The translations under genes and the position numbers were made by a program. The notes beneath the pieces are model-generated. The model was not told the DNA's origin. It made no database searches and saw only the letters and a program-made list of their open reading frames with translations. Below, in pieces: positions 46,231 through 57,405 of a stretch of 64,000 nt of DNA. Position 1 is the stretch's first letter; each line of letters starts with the position of its first letter. Origin of the DNA: Saccharum officinarum (Eukaryota > Streptophyta > Magnoliopsida > Poales > Poaceae); the NCBI GenBank assembly GCA_020631735.1, contig CM036179.1, forward strand, positions 22,683,063-22,747,062. The letters are read 5' to 3'.

Positions 46231-49200
46231 TGTGACACCCTAAATTGTGTATTATTTAAAAATAGATAAATTTGATTTAAATATGAATTTGTTTATGCAT
46301 TCAAATTTAGGGAGTAATAAATTTTGGGAAATTAAAATCAATCATAAGGTTAGCAACTCTTTGGTGCACTCATGCTGCTACATTTTATTGTGATGAGTGG
46401 TTTTTGTTAAATAGCTGTAAGGATTTGAAAATCATTTGGAAATGTGATTTGAAAAAAAATCAACTCTGAAAAAGAAAAACAAATTCTTTTTCCCGCCTTC
46501 ACTTCCCTCCATTTTGGCCTGCTAGCCCAATTCTCGGCCGGCCCACCATTTCCTCCCCGCGCCCCTTCTCTTGGGTCGTGGCCCAGCCGAGCCGGGCAGC
46601 CGTTGTTGTGCCCCGCTCTCCCTCTCACGGTCACTGGCAGCCGGGGCCCGCTCGTCAGTCCCTTCCCATCCCCAACCGTCTTCCCCGCTCACTCGCCGGT
46701 CAAGCTGCACCCCCGAGCCGCCCGCGCCCACGTCTCTGCTTCGTGGGAGCGTCTCTGCGCCCCGCGCTTGCCCTTTAAATGGAAGCGCAACCCCGCCTCC
46801 GTCCTTTTCCCCCATTCCAACTTCTTCTCCCTCGAGTTCACGTGGTCACAACCGAAGCAAAAGTCGCCAGAGTCGCCGTCCGCTCCTCCGCGTCGCCGTC
46901 ACCTCTGAGCCTCCCCCATCTTCATTTTGCCACTTGGTGAGCTTCCCCGTGCTCCCCTCTCTCTCCCTACACCTCCATTTCCTTGATTGGTGGCCTCTAG
47001 GGCCGTGTCCGCGAGCTCCGATGGGCTTCTCGCCGCCATCCATGGCAGGAGCCGCTCGGGCTTATCCCCGGCCGCGTTTAGGGTCTATGTTTGATCGCTT
47101 TCATCTTCTATTCCTCCCCGTGCCCCCAATTTGTCGAATCATGGCCTATAGGGCCGTTTTACGTGAGCTCCGGCGAGCTCCTCCGTGGCCGGCCATGGCG
47201 GGTGCCATGCGGGTCTTTCCCCGCCCACGCAAAGTGCTGGAATGAGTTCGCCTTTGCCCCCCTTTTCATTCCGGTGTCCTTGGATTTGGTAACCGAGCAC
47301 CATAGCGCCCTATTGGGCAATGCCGGCGAGCTCCTCGCCGTCAGACATGGCGGCGCCACCGCAAACACCCTCCCCTCCTGCGGCCCGCGCTCTCCTTGCT
47401 CTCCTCTATCTAATCCTCGCCGTTCATCTCGGATCGGACGGCCAGGACACGCCGATACCCCTTCGCGGGTCCAATTTCTAAAAGAGCCCCTCAGTTTCTG
47501 GAAGGCTTAACCCGCCGTCCTTGGCGTACTCCCGGAGTACGCATTCTCTTTCGAAAAACGTAGTTTCTTCGGTTTATATGAAAAATATGTTTTCAAATTA
47601 ATTACAGGATTGCCACTGTAGTAAAACGTTTATAAAATCGTCGTTCTAGCTCCGATTTGACCCGTTCAACTTGCGATAGTTTCATAATTTCATAATCTAC
47701 GTATTAGTGCTGCTGACAGACCTGTTAGAATCTTTTAAGTTTCTCGATTAAGTCTAGTTTAATAGCTAGTTTGGGAACCTTGTTTAGCGCGTAACTTTTG
47801 CGTTGTAGCTCCGTTTTTCGTGCAATTCACGTCAATGTGATCGTAGCGAGACGTAGATGATTTTGGTAAACATTTTATTCAGATTTATTTACTGTTGGTG
47901 TAATGTTCTAATGATAGGAATGTTTGCTTTGCATGAATGCTTTTGGAATGTTGTATGTTGCCGCGTTGGTCGCGTTCAGACGGTGAGGAAAACGTTGGAG
48001 ACCAAGACCTCTTCAACGACCAGCAGGACCAACACGAGTTTGTGAACCAAGGCAAGTATAGCATGGGCCTACCTTGATTCCTATTCATTATATAATCTAC
48101 TCATTATGCATGTGTCTAATATTGCTCAACTATAAGGACATCCTAGCCATTGATGACTTATACCTTGATGCCTATGGGTTTTATTGCATATGGGTAGAAT
48201 GCTAGTGCTCTATTCAAACATGATCAATACTATGATTAATGGAACAAACGGATAAACATGATGATAATAATTGAAATATAGAGTGATGGTGCAAATGATG
48301 TCGATCATGTTGCCCTAAACTCTCCGTAAGGACTTATCTGTAGGGCAAAAGCTGGGACATACAGTGCAACCGTGAGAGTTATATGGCTCTGACTTTAGCT
48401 CAGTAATATGATCTTTTCTAGCTTGTTAGAGGTTACCCGAAAGGGCGCAAGAGGGGCTTGCCACTTTGGGTATAGAACTGCCTCTGTTCTTGTGTGTATA
48501 GCTTGCGGGAATTGTGCCACAGAAAGGAGGGTTCTCTATATCTGCCTGCCGAGGAAACCTCGCGGCCCTAACTTGTTAGACAAGACCTATGGAAGGCTTC
48601 ATAGTGTACCCTGCCCGCTCACCTTGGAAGTGTTATGGGAGTAATTAACCCGGGCATATGGGCAACACGACTCACGGGTAAAGATGCACAACCTCTGCAG
48701 AGTGTTAAAACTGTTATAACAGTCGTGCTCACGGTCACGAGCGGCCCGGAAAACTCACATAATAAATGGTCACTTGTGAAGATGTTGTTCGTGGTGAACT
48801 ATGATGGTATCATGATGATGATGACGATGATGATGATATAATGTTGATCAATGACTCTATTTAATTCTAGTATATGATCATGTGGGTTAATTTGGGAGCT
48901 TAAGCATAATTTGATATTGATCAATAACAAAATGTTGACTTACTAAAATGCTAAATGTAGTAAACCGTGTCTGCCTTTTGAGCCTCATGAATCCCCATGT
49001 TATGCTTGTGGAGTACGAAATGTACTCACGCTTGTTTATTTTCAATATTTTGGAAAAAATCCCGGATGGGTATCAGATTTCCAAAAATTGGAGCAGACAG
49101 GCTTGTGATCAACCAGTCAGTTGTCCCTATGGAGTGGAGTCTTCACCTGAAGACCGGAGTTGTCTTTCCGCTGTTTGCTATCTAAGGTTATATCTTTTAT

Positions 49201-49327
49201 AATAAGTACGTTATATATTAAGCATTGTCATTTGATATTACCTTTATTTGTAGCTATATGTGAGATTTGACTTCCTGGGCTCACATATGGTGTGTATCTG
49301 GTTTTGTTCTTAAAACCGGGTGCTACA
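46231..49327 (+). repeat. 3' LTR of the inner element
   Basis: 3,097 bp, one base shorter than the 5' LTR. It has the same termini and the same GC-rich block; single-base differences are scattered along it. Confidence 0.93.
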
Positions 49328-49332
49328 CTGAC
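49328..49332. other. Target-site duplication CTGAC (right)
   Basis: Matches 41,227-41,231; the LARD interior resumes with TCTGTCGG. Confidence 0.95.
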
Positions 49333-50652
49333 TCTGTCGGTTCTAGATTTTTGCCAACTGTTACCTAAGAAGATTCTCTTATACAAAGGCAATAGTTATC
49401 TGGTTTGAATCAGATACAATCTCTTGGGTAAAAACACATATAAAGTACTAGAGACACGTCAGCACTAGAGAACCATTACCGCAAAAGGATGATAGCTAGG
49501 TCTGAAAGACAACAAAAGTTGCAAGTATCCACCAAACTAGGGAACTAGTTCACTACTAAGGAGGTTGAGAAAAATTTTCCTTTGTGGTGCAGTTGCGTAA
49601 TAAGTTGGGTTGACTTGCACTATAGCAAAACTAACCTTCTTGATCTATATTTGACATTGAGGCTTCCATTCTAATGTCAATCGATACCTCAAAACCATAA
49701 TCCAAAAATCTGTGGTTTGACACTTTCACAAATGCTTTCAACTCGCAGTGGCACAATGATGCTGATCGAAACTAGGGACATGCTTTCTCTAGTTCTTCAC
49801 TTGGCTAATACAACATCTTGCACTATATACGTGATTGTCCAAGATGGAATTGACTTGAAAGTACATTTGGAGAAGAAGTAGCACTTGCGTTGCTGACCGG
49901 CTTCATGGCTTCTTTGCTTACTATTGTTCGTCGGGACATAACCATCATAGTTATCAAGGAATCGTTACTTGACTGGAGATTAACCTTCTTGCTGGTAACT
50001 AATCAGTTGTCTCACAACACTTAAGTTCTAAATCTTCACTCTTGATCACAACAATAATTGCAGTCGAGGCACAAACAAGTGGTCGGCATCGAAGTTTACA
50101 GATAAGGAGTCACAACAGAGAGAGTTGAATTCATCTGTATGACTGTCATCCACACAAGGATCAAGACTTTGATAACTAGGTCAAATGCACAATGTGACGA
50201 TAAATTCTTATCCCACGGATAACTTGTCCAATCATTTAGTGTTAGGTGCCCATTCGATTCAACAGGGATGGCATACATTACTCAATCGATGACCGACGTC
50301 GTACAAGGGCACATAGGGAGAGTCACTTGTCTACCACCTCTTGCAGTCTGTTAATGCTTATGCCGGTGACTGTTCTTCAAAGGTCATCTTCTTAGCAACT
50401 TCAAGGGATATCTACTACATAAGGTCTAAGATATGAATCTTTCGATAAGATATAGGGAGATAACCAAGGAAAACGGTCATGAGAAATAACACATCGGTTG
50501 TTGTTTCATAATGGATCCTGAATAGCAACTTTGATACCAGCGCGTGCCGAGCAGCACAACCTTGTGTGCGCGCCCACAGGAGGCTCTCGGTTTCGTCGCG
50601 GCACCATAAAATGCTAATCGTAACACCATTATTAAACGCACGAACAAAGTGG
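49333..50652 (-). other. LARD interior, second copy, second segment
   Basis: It continues the match to 33,123-34,442 with no net length change: 414 + 1,320 bp here against 1,734 bp in copy one. It stops at ...CAAAGTGG, where the sequence jumps into LTR. Non-coding. Confidence 0.88.
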
Positions 50653-51170
50653 TATAGAGCCTACTGTTCTACTTTGACCAAAGTAGGATCACGATGAAGC
50701 TTAAATTATCCTTTTTGATCAATTGGAGTATTTTCTAGGCATTTGCTCAACATGAACCTTTCTTGACTTTTGTTGTAGAGTCCATCTAGAGTCATTTGGG
50801 CAAGGTTACAAGGTTTGGTTGATGACCTATATTTCCATTCACTTATTAATGCAATTCCAGCACTTAGTAAAGTCATTCCAACAAGCATATAACTTATCAT
50901 TTCATGTGACTTTTTGATTCCAAACGTCATGAAACTTTTCCAGTGACCAATATAAATAGGTACTAAGGTGAGACATATGAAGATATTGCAATAACACCAC
51001 CCAAGCATATATATTGAAAACTGAATATATGTAAAGCGAGGTGCAACATCCAAGTTTAGGTTGGGGCTCGCTTCCATAGGTTTGACCTTGACATCTTCAT
51101 CACCACTTAAACTACCATGTTTGAGCTCAAACCCACTATTTAACTAGTGGCAAACACCTCAGGTGTTACA
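50651..51170 (-). repeat. LARD LTR, copy c, 520-bp remnant
   Basis: It matches 40,298-40,817 over its full 520 bp and ends at the LTR terminus TGTAACACC (minus). The junction with the interior shares only a TGG triplet, so it is an illegitimate deletion joint. The deletion removed about 1,765 bp of interior and 4,090 bp of LTR. Confidence 0.9.
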
Positions 51171-51175
51171 GTTGC
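51171..51175. other. Target-site duplication GTTGC (right)
   Basis: Partner of 28,094-28,098. Confidence 0.88.
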
Positions 51176-51857
51176 CACCACCTAGACAGCTTGGTGCAGT
51201 GAGGATTGTTGAGCGGAGGAAGGTGCTTGTCTCTATCTCTGATCGTGGTGATTGTGAGGGGTTCTTAACCTTTCTCCGGTGGAGAGCCAAAAGGTACTCT
51301 AGTGGATTGCTCATGGCTTGTGTGATATTCATCTTGTGTTGGTTGTGCGGCACCCAATTACGGGATAGGCGTGTGACGCCTATTAGCGCGTGAACTTCCA
51401 AGTGAGTAAATCGCAACAATAGGGACTAGCTTGCTGGCAAGCAAGTGAACCTCGGTGAAAAATTATTGTGTCATCTTGTCACTAGGATTTCATTGGTATT
51501 CATTGTGATTGATTGACTCTTGCCACGGTGGTATAAACAACACATCCCCTCTCTTGTATTTACATTTCCTAGTGTAGCTAAGCTCTTTAGTATAATTAGT
51601 TTTGAGAGCTAGCTTATGTCTTGTCTAGTGGTTAGTGAGGCTCTTTAGTTAGTCTTTGAGAGCTCACAAACTTAGTGGTAGTGACCTAGCCTTTGTTTTC
51701 TTAGAGACTATAACAACTAGAATTATGGTAGGTGGCTTTCATTTTTAGTACGCGAGCGCAAGAATTGCTTCGCCTCTATTTGTCTAACCACTTTGCTTAG
51801 TGTTTTTATAGAAATTTTTATAGGCTATTCACCACCTCTAGATATTAGGACCTTTTA
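51176..51857 (+). repeat. Copia 3' LTR, second part
   Basis: It continues the LTR cut at 28,098. It aligns with 20,102-20,811 (CACC(A/C)CTTAG-like, CTTTGAGAGCTCAC, TAGGCTATTCA) and ends ATTAGGACCTTTT. It carries more substitutions relative to the 5' LTR than the LARD LTRs do to each other, in keeping with an older insertion. Confidence 0.85.
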
Positions 51858-53389
51858 GCTAGGCTCTTAACAGGCTTGGGTCCACGGGGCTAGCTCACGG
51901 TGACTGCAGCATGTGGGTCTGTGGACCGCAGGCTTCGTCTACGGTGGACTCCGTCCACCTCTCCTTCTCCTTTGGCTCATGGTGGACCAAGCGCATGCTG
52001 ATCTAGGTGGGGGCACGACTGCTCCTTCTTCCTCCCGTGGTGGCGCTCTTGTTAGTGGCAAGCTCACACGACTACGTGCTATAGTGGCTCGGTGAGGTAG
52101 CTAAGGTTCTCTATGGCATCGCGGGGTAACGAGAGTACACCGAGGGGCTAAAGGTGTAGTCTTGAGGCTCTAGATGGCTGGCGATGGCAACTCGGTGGCT
52201 TGCGAGGGTATCATGACGATGGTGGGGTACTCTGGGGTGTCGATGTGGCTCCAGTGGGGCTCCTTCAACTTCCTCATGCTCCAACGAACATAGCTAGGGT
52301 GTTGGGCATGGCTCTTAGAGCTCTGATGAGGCTAGCCATGGCGGTAGTGGCTCGGTGGCGACAACGACGGTGGGCTATGGTGAAGCGGCTATGGCCTCAA
52401 TTAGAGCCAAAGGTAGCTCGTTTCCTTCGATTGGGGTCACGGGCGAGCCAAACAACTCGACGATGGCAACCAAAGGGCACGACGGAGTCCACACCGCGAC
52501 ATGGCATGTGGCAGAGCTCTAGTGAGCTTGTGGCTATAGTGAATAAGAGGAAAGCAGGGGCTTTTCATCCAATCAACCATACGGTGAGGTGCGCCGGGTT
52601 ACAACGAAGCTCGACGGCTCGTCCTCATCACGGAGGTGGCCAAAGTCAGTCGAAACATCTTCGGCATGATGACGGCATGGGCGCGCAGCCGTGTCGGCGT
52701 CACAAGGGCAACCAGCACCTCTAGGGCTCCTAGGCTAGTGCAGCTAAGGCTACACACATCCTGCGGTAAGGTGAAGCTCATTGCGGTGGCAGTTCTACCT
52801 CTAACATCCCAAATTCATCAGAACAGAGCTTCACCACGATGGGGTATGGCCGTGGCGAGCGCGAGTGTGTGCGGGTGCGCCAGCGTAGGCATTCCCAAGC
52901 TAAGGTGGCTCGGCATCACTGCATTACGACCGTTGCATGTGTGCGTGAGTGCATGGTGCTCGGTGACAGCGAAAGGTGACACCTTTGGCCTTCCTAAGGG
53001 GGAAAACACGGTGGCAGCCATGGCGTTCACACTTGTAAAGCCGAGCGGGGACATGGGGGCTCACCGTCGGGCTTGTGGGGGCTAGGATAGTGGTGCGATG
53101 GCATGGCGAGGCAGTGACGAGGCGGTGCAGTGTCGTGCCGAGCTGCTACGCCGGTGTCGATGATCGGGGCATCTCTAACTCCGGTAGCGGCTGCTCGACG
53201 ATGACGACTCTATCCTCCTCCTTCTCATCCCTTCTTCCTTCTCCTTTCCTCTCGGTCTTGGTGTTGGTGGTTTTATTGTTGTTGGTATTTATTAACTCCT
53301 CACTTGTTTTAGTAGTCACCTATTAATTACCTACACCTCTAGCATTACTAAACTAGGTTGTCATCCCTAGTGATGGTGCTAGAAATGTT
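51858..53389. other. GC-rich stretch, unrecognised
   Basis: Open frames of 149-174 codons (for example plus 52,200-52,724 and 52,636-53,085) overlap on both strands and have no known motif. Composition resembles the GC-rich parts of the large LTRs, and TC-rich sequence near 53,210-53,260 suggests a leader region. Probably a fragment of another LTR element in plus orientation; not proven. Confidence 0.35.
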
Positions 53390-54885
53390 TGTTGGTACTA
53401 TCTAGCATTACTGCAAAAATAATACTAAGTAGATGTTTATCATTTTATGTGACTAGAAAGAATATAAAGATATGAATGAAAAGGATTTTGCAAGTGGAAA
53501 GATAATTATACCATTGTAGCACTTCACCCGAGATTATACTAGGTATTGTATTTATATTTTACCACAGGGAAGGTGTAGCTTTGGACATGTATTGATAACT
53601 TATAACATTGATGGAGAAATAAACCATAACTAATCACTCTACTCATAATAGGGGTAAGTCACAAGATAAAATATGTATATGATAAGTACTGATCAAGCAT
53701 TATAATAAGTAAATCACTCAGAGCACTCCTACCTAGGGCAATAGCATGGTCAAGTTAGAATATTAGAGGAATAATTCCTAAGTCACCCTTAACTACAAGT
53801 CAAAGCATATGTTGATTAGTGTAATTACACCTAGTAATCATGGCTAAGATCATCATTTTATCCGCACATAAGGGGCATTACTTAGGGAAGTATGAGTACA
53901 GAAACCTCTCTCTTCCTTCATAACCAGGCCCAACTTCCTCAACCTATACTCAGAGAGTGGAGTACAAAGGACTCAACGGGAGTGTCACATTCGCGATCTA
54001 TCACATGACCCAGATATAAAGTGTATTCATAGGTAAATAACATATAAGCACCACGCTTACATGATCTCTACCACCCACCCATGGTACCTTATTAGGGTGA
54101 ATGCTATACGAACTTATGCATAAACACAACGATAAACTAACTATACTAAATATATAATCAAAGTAGACAATAAACATTGCAACCAAGAACATAAATAAGA
54201 TGAATACTATAATGTCTTAACAATTGTACCAAAGCATATAAAATAATGGAGATACAACGAGAGAGGGGTACAATAATTATACTGAACCAAGCTCTAGATG
54301 ACGTCGGGAATCCAAGCGAAGATATGCTTGCCTCCCTCTAGACCTAGCCTAACTAGCTATGCCCTAAAAACTAGAGGATCTCTGAGGATATTAGGGTTTT
54401 TGGCTCTAGATGACTTAGTTTCAAATGATTTGATGCCTTAGGGGGGCTGGGGTCTTCTTATATAGCCCAGAGGGTCCAACGTGAGCTCTTGGATCAAACC
54501 GACTTGAAGGATGGCGTCAATGCAGTCTGGGGAGGCGGTGGAGGAACATTCCAGAAGTTGACAGGTGGGGGCTACCGCTAGGGGCTGGGCGGCATCAAGG
54601 TGGGGTCGACCGGTCAAACCTGGCGGCCTCTCGAGCTCTGCCTCAGGGGGTTGCCTCCTGGAGTCCTCTAGAGTCTTCTAGAATAGTTTTCATCGCGATT
54701 AAGTTAAGTTCCTTTTGCCGTTTTGATCCCTCTTTCCGGTTTTCTAGATATACCCTACAGAAAATACAGATTTACCAAAACTTGTGGAAATTGTCAGTTT
54801 AAATCCCTAAGTTTCTATTAGTGATCCATTTTAAGCATTTATTCAAGTTATGTTGATAGTTTAATATGGTACATAACTACCGTCA
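53390..54885 (-). repeat. Athila-like LTR, diverged relative of 18,806-20,032
   Basis: On the minus strand it starts TGACGGTAGTTATG and includes blocks shared with the first copy (AAATGGATCAC, CTAGAAGACTCTAG, TCAAACCGACTTGA near 54,500, GTGAAGTGCTACA near 53,520). Just beyond its end (about 53,360-53,385) GGTGCTAG and CATCCCTAGTGA are a decayed primer-site region. No coding part of the element remains on either side. Confidence 0.65.
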
Positions 54886-55912
54886 ATAGTTGCCACTAGT
54901 GACAGCGGGTGGATGGGATAGGGGCTAGGGCACCGTCTCGAGCTTTTATAGCCTGAGCTTGTCCAGGGCGAGCGGTGGACTATGGGGTGAGCTCGAGGAC
55001 ACATATAGGGCGATCAAGCCCTTTGGGCTAGGGTTTTGGGGAGCGGGGCATGCGTGGTGGTCTTGGTGCCTCCAATTTGGAGCTGTGGGCGGCCAAGGGG
55101 TAGTACGGTGGTGGCAGGGGTCTTGTAGGCAGCACGGGCCATGGTGCTCATGTCACGGCAGGCGGGCGCTAGCTGGGGCAAGTCAGGGTGGCATGGATCT
55201 TCAATGTGGCAGTCATCCAAGGCGTGTGCGAGGCGGTTCGAACGGGGAACGGCCGGGATGGCTTTGCCATTCTCAGCTTCATGCCGGCGTTGGGCGCGGC
55301 GAAAAGTAGAGATGGGAGAAAGGGGAAGGGGATGACATATGGGGTCGTAGGGTCCACTCGTCAACGGCGCTGAGAGAGGGGGCACGGCGTGGGTACGGGC
55401 GTGGGCTAGCTAGGCCGCGGCGGTTGCTAGGCCAGCTCAGGCGCTAGCGCACGAGCGCGGGTGCGAGGCTGGCTAGGCCGATCGGCTTCAGCCAGCTCAG
55501 GCTGGTGGGCTGCTTTCCCTTTTCTATTTCCTCCTCTATTTCTTTCCCTTTTCCATTTCTATTTCTATTTCTATTTCTCCAAGACTATTGTATATACATG
55601 TATCATATACATGTATACACCCTTAGTGGGGTCCACCTAGGTTAACCTTAAGGTCTTAGGGTCTTGCCAGGGCCTGGGCCCACACACACAAACATATTAG
55701 CCTAGGGTTGCTTATGATTTATTAGTCATCACATGAAATCCAAGACGAAGCAAATCAAAGTTGGGTTAAGATGCAATGCTCAAACATCTAAGTTGGGTTC
55801 AACTTGTGCAACTAGGGATGGTTTCCTAGCATGATCACTCACCAAGCAAGGGTTTCTAGAAAAGTTTTTGAAAGTTGTGATTTTTGGGTTTTGGGATTCT
55901 ATGGTTGTTACA
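54886..55912 (-). repeat. LTR fragment, GC-rich, minus strand
   Basis: The right edge on the minus strand starts TGTAACAACCATAGAATCCC, a gypsy-like LTR start. The block is GC-rich from 54,900 to 55,500 and has a TTTCTATTTC simple repeat (55,530-55,575) and a TATACATGTAT palindromic run (55,590-55,617). Frames of up to 123 codons overlap on both strands. The left end is undefined. Confidence 0.45.
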
Positions 55913-57172
55913 TTAACTGTGTGTGAGTTTATAATTGTGTGGACCACATTATTTTTTAGTCTGGGCCATTAGACATTTCTGGTGTGGCCCCTGTGCTCTT
56001 GGGTTCCTTAGCAGAAAGGTTCTTTCATCACTAGGTTTATTCGATGGTGGGCACCTTTGGAGCACCATAGAAAGTGGTTATCCTACTAATGAATTCCAAC
56101 TGTCACCTATGCGTTGGTAGGGCCCCCGGATACTCTGGTGGTGACTCCATTGGGGGCACCATAATGACTAGTTCAGATTTGATCTGGACCGTTGGACATT
56201 CTTAATGTTTTCTCTGGTGGGGTCTTCTATGGTGGTCACTGGAGTTTCCGGTGACCCCACATACAGCCCACCAAGAGCTCCCAATGGCTAGTTTTGTGTG
56301 GGGCTATAAATAGAGGATTTAATTGGCCTTTTAGTCTCTTTTGGCCATTTCTACTATTCCATACACACTTGGAGAGCTCAAGCACACACTCAACTAGATC
56401 TCTTGCATGCTTAGGGATTGTAGAGTGAGACTTGAGGTGGTTCTAATGCATTGCTTAGTTGGATTGCATCTTGTGGCACTAGAGAAGCATGGTGGTAATG
56501 GTTTTCTTGTTACTCTTGGTGGTTGCCACCACTTAGACAGCTTGGAGTTTGGTGGATCATTAAGCACCTTGTTGGTGATTGTTTGATGGCTCTGATCGAG
56601 TTTATTGTGAGGGGTTTTGTACTCACCCCGCAGGAGATCATGAAGGGTAACTCTAGTGGAATCATAGAGACTAGTTGGAGTGCCTTGATTGGTTCGCTTC
56701 TTGCGGCACTCACATGAGGGTCAAGCTTTAGAAGCTTGCTAAGTTCATGAAGCAACAATCAAAGGACTCCCCTCAGCGAGGACGTGGGTGTTGTTGGCAA
56801 GCAATTGAACCTCTAGAATAAATATTTATGTCTATCTTGCCCCATTGGTTTGCCTCTCTAGACTTGTGAATTTACTTTCATATGCTTGAGCTTGTGTAGT
56901 GGTAGCCTCTCTAGTTGAGTAGAGTAGGTAGATTAGTTTTTCTTATAGCTCAACTAGTCTAGTTGCTAGCCTCTTGTTTGTTTAAGTGCTCTAGTAGTAG
57001 TGTTAACCTTGCTACTAGAATTGTTTAGGAGGCTTGCTTTATAGTGAAATAGGTTAGGCAAAGTAGTTGCTATTAGAATCACATTTTATACTAATCACTT
57101 TGCCTAGTGTTGTGGTTTGAAGGAAATTTTTTAGGCTATTCATCCCCCTCTAACCATCCTAGATTCTTTCAT
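55913..57172 (+). repeat. Sirevirus-like LTR, start truncated
   Basis: It shares with the copia LTRs the order GTTGCCACCACTTAGACAGC (56,522), TGTGAGGGGTTTT, GCAA(T/G)TGAACCTC, TTTTAGGCTATTCATCCCCC and a CTTTCA end (57,172). A clear TATA box TATAAATA lies at 56,305-56,312. It has no primer site after it and is followed by LINE sequence, so it is a solo or cut LTR. The start is lost at the LTR edge at 55,912. Confidence 0.75.
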
Positions 57173-57405
57173 ATAGACAATGCATCCATAGGAACCAATT
57201 GAGGATTTCCATGTTGTGGATTCCCATATCACCAAGCTCCTTTGGACGACATAACAACTCTCAGGTGATCTTGTAGTGACCTCACCCATTCAACCAAAAG
57301 GCTCTCCTATTCTTGTTAATGGCTTGAATGACCCACTTAGGGACGTCCAAGGAAATTATCATGTAGACTCCGATGGCGGCTAGGGCAACACAATTTTTTA
57401 TGTAT
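57173..57405 (-). pseudogene. LINE (L1-type) reverse transcriptase fragment
   Basis: The minus frame reads VALAAIGVYMIISLDVPKWV, then IQAINKNRRAFWLNG, a stop, and later CRPKELGDMGIHNMEILNWF. These are the conserved blocks just after the reverse transcriptase core in plant L1-type LINEs (IPKWV.KAI...RR.F and CRPKELGGLGI..LE..N). It is interrupted by stops and cut at 57,172 by the copia LTR. Confidence 0.75.

Larger units (their letters stand above)
41232..49327 (+). mobile_element. Non-autonomous Ty3/gypsy derivative, inner insertion
   Basis: 8,096 bp, starting TGTGACACCC and ending GGTGCTACA, with 3.1 kb LTRs, an initiator-Met primer site, a 1,901-bp interior with only pol scraps, and a polypurine tract. 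The flanking CTGAC duplication is exact. The scraps (reverse transcriptase end, RNase H end, polyprotein C-terminus) are of chromovirus-like gypsy type, possibly the Tekay lineage. The LTRs differ by about 1-2% by eye, so insertion was recent and the interior was already defective when it moved. Confidence 0.92.
28099..51170 (-). mobile_element. LARD-like gypsy derivative with tandem (multi-LTR) structure
   Basis: Composite of LTR (28,099-32,708), interior (32,709-36,207), LTR (36,208-40,817), partial interior (40,818-41,231 plus 49,333-50,652) and partial LTR (50,651-51,170), all on the minus strand, flanked by one GTTGC duplication. A primer site and polypurine tract are present but I see no gag or pol. 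LTRs of 4.6 kb around a 3.5 kb non-coding interior fit the description of large retrotransposon derivatives (LARDs). It is presumed to depend on gypsy enzymes from elsewhere. Confidence 0.85.

Noticed and set aside
52200..53085. Overlapping 174- and 149-codon frames as a possible host gene
   Set aside because: No domain motif, low-complexity composition typical of translated GC-rich repeats, no splice-linked exons, and transposon sequence on both sides.
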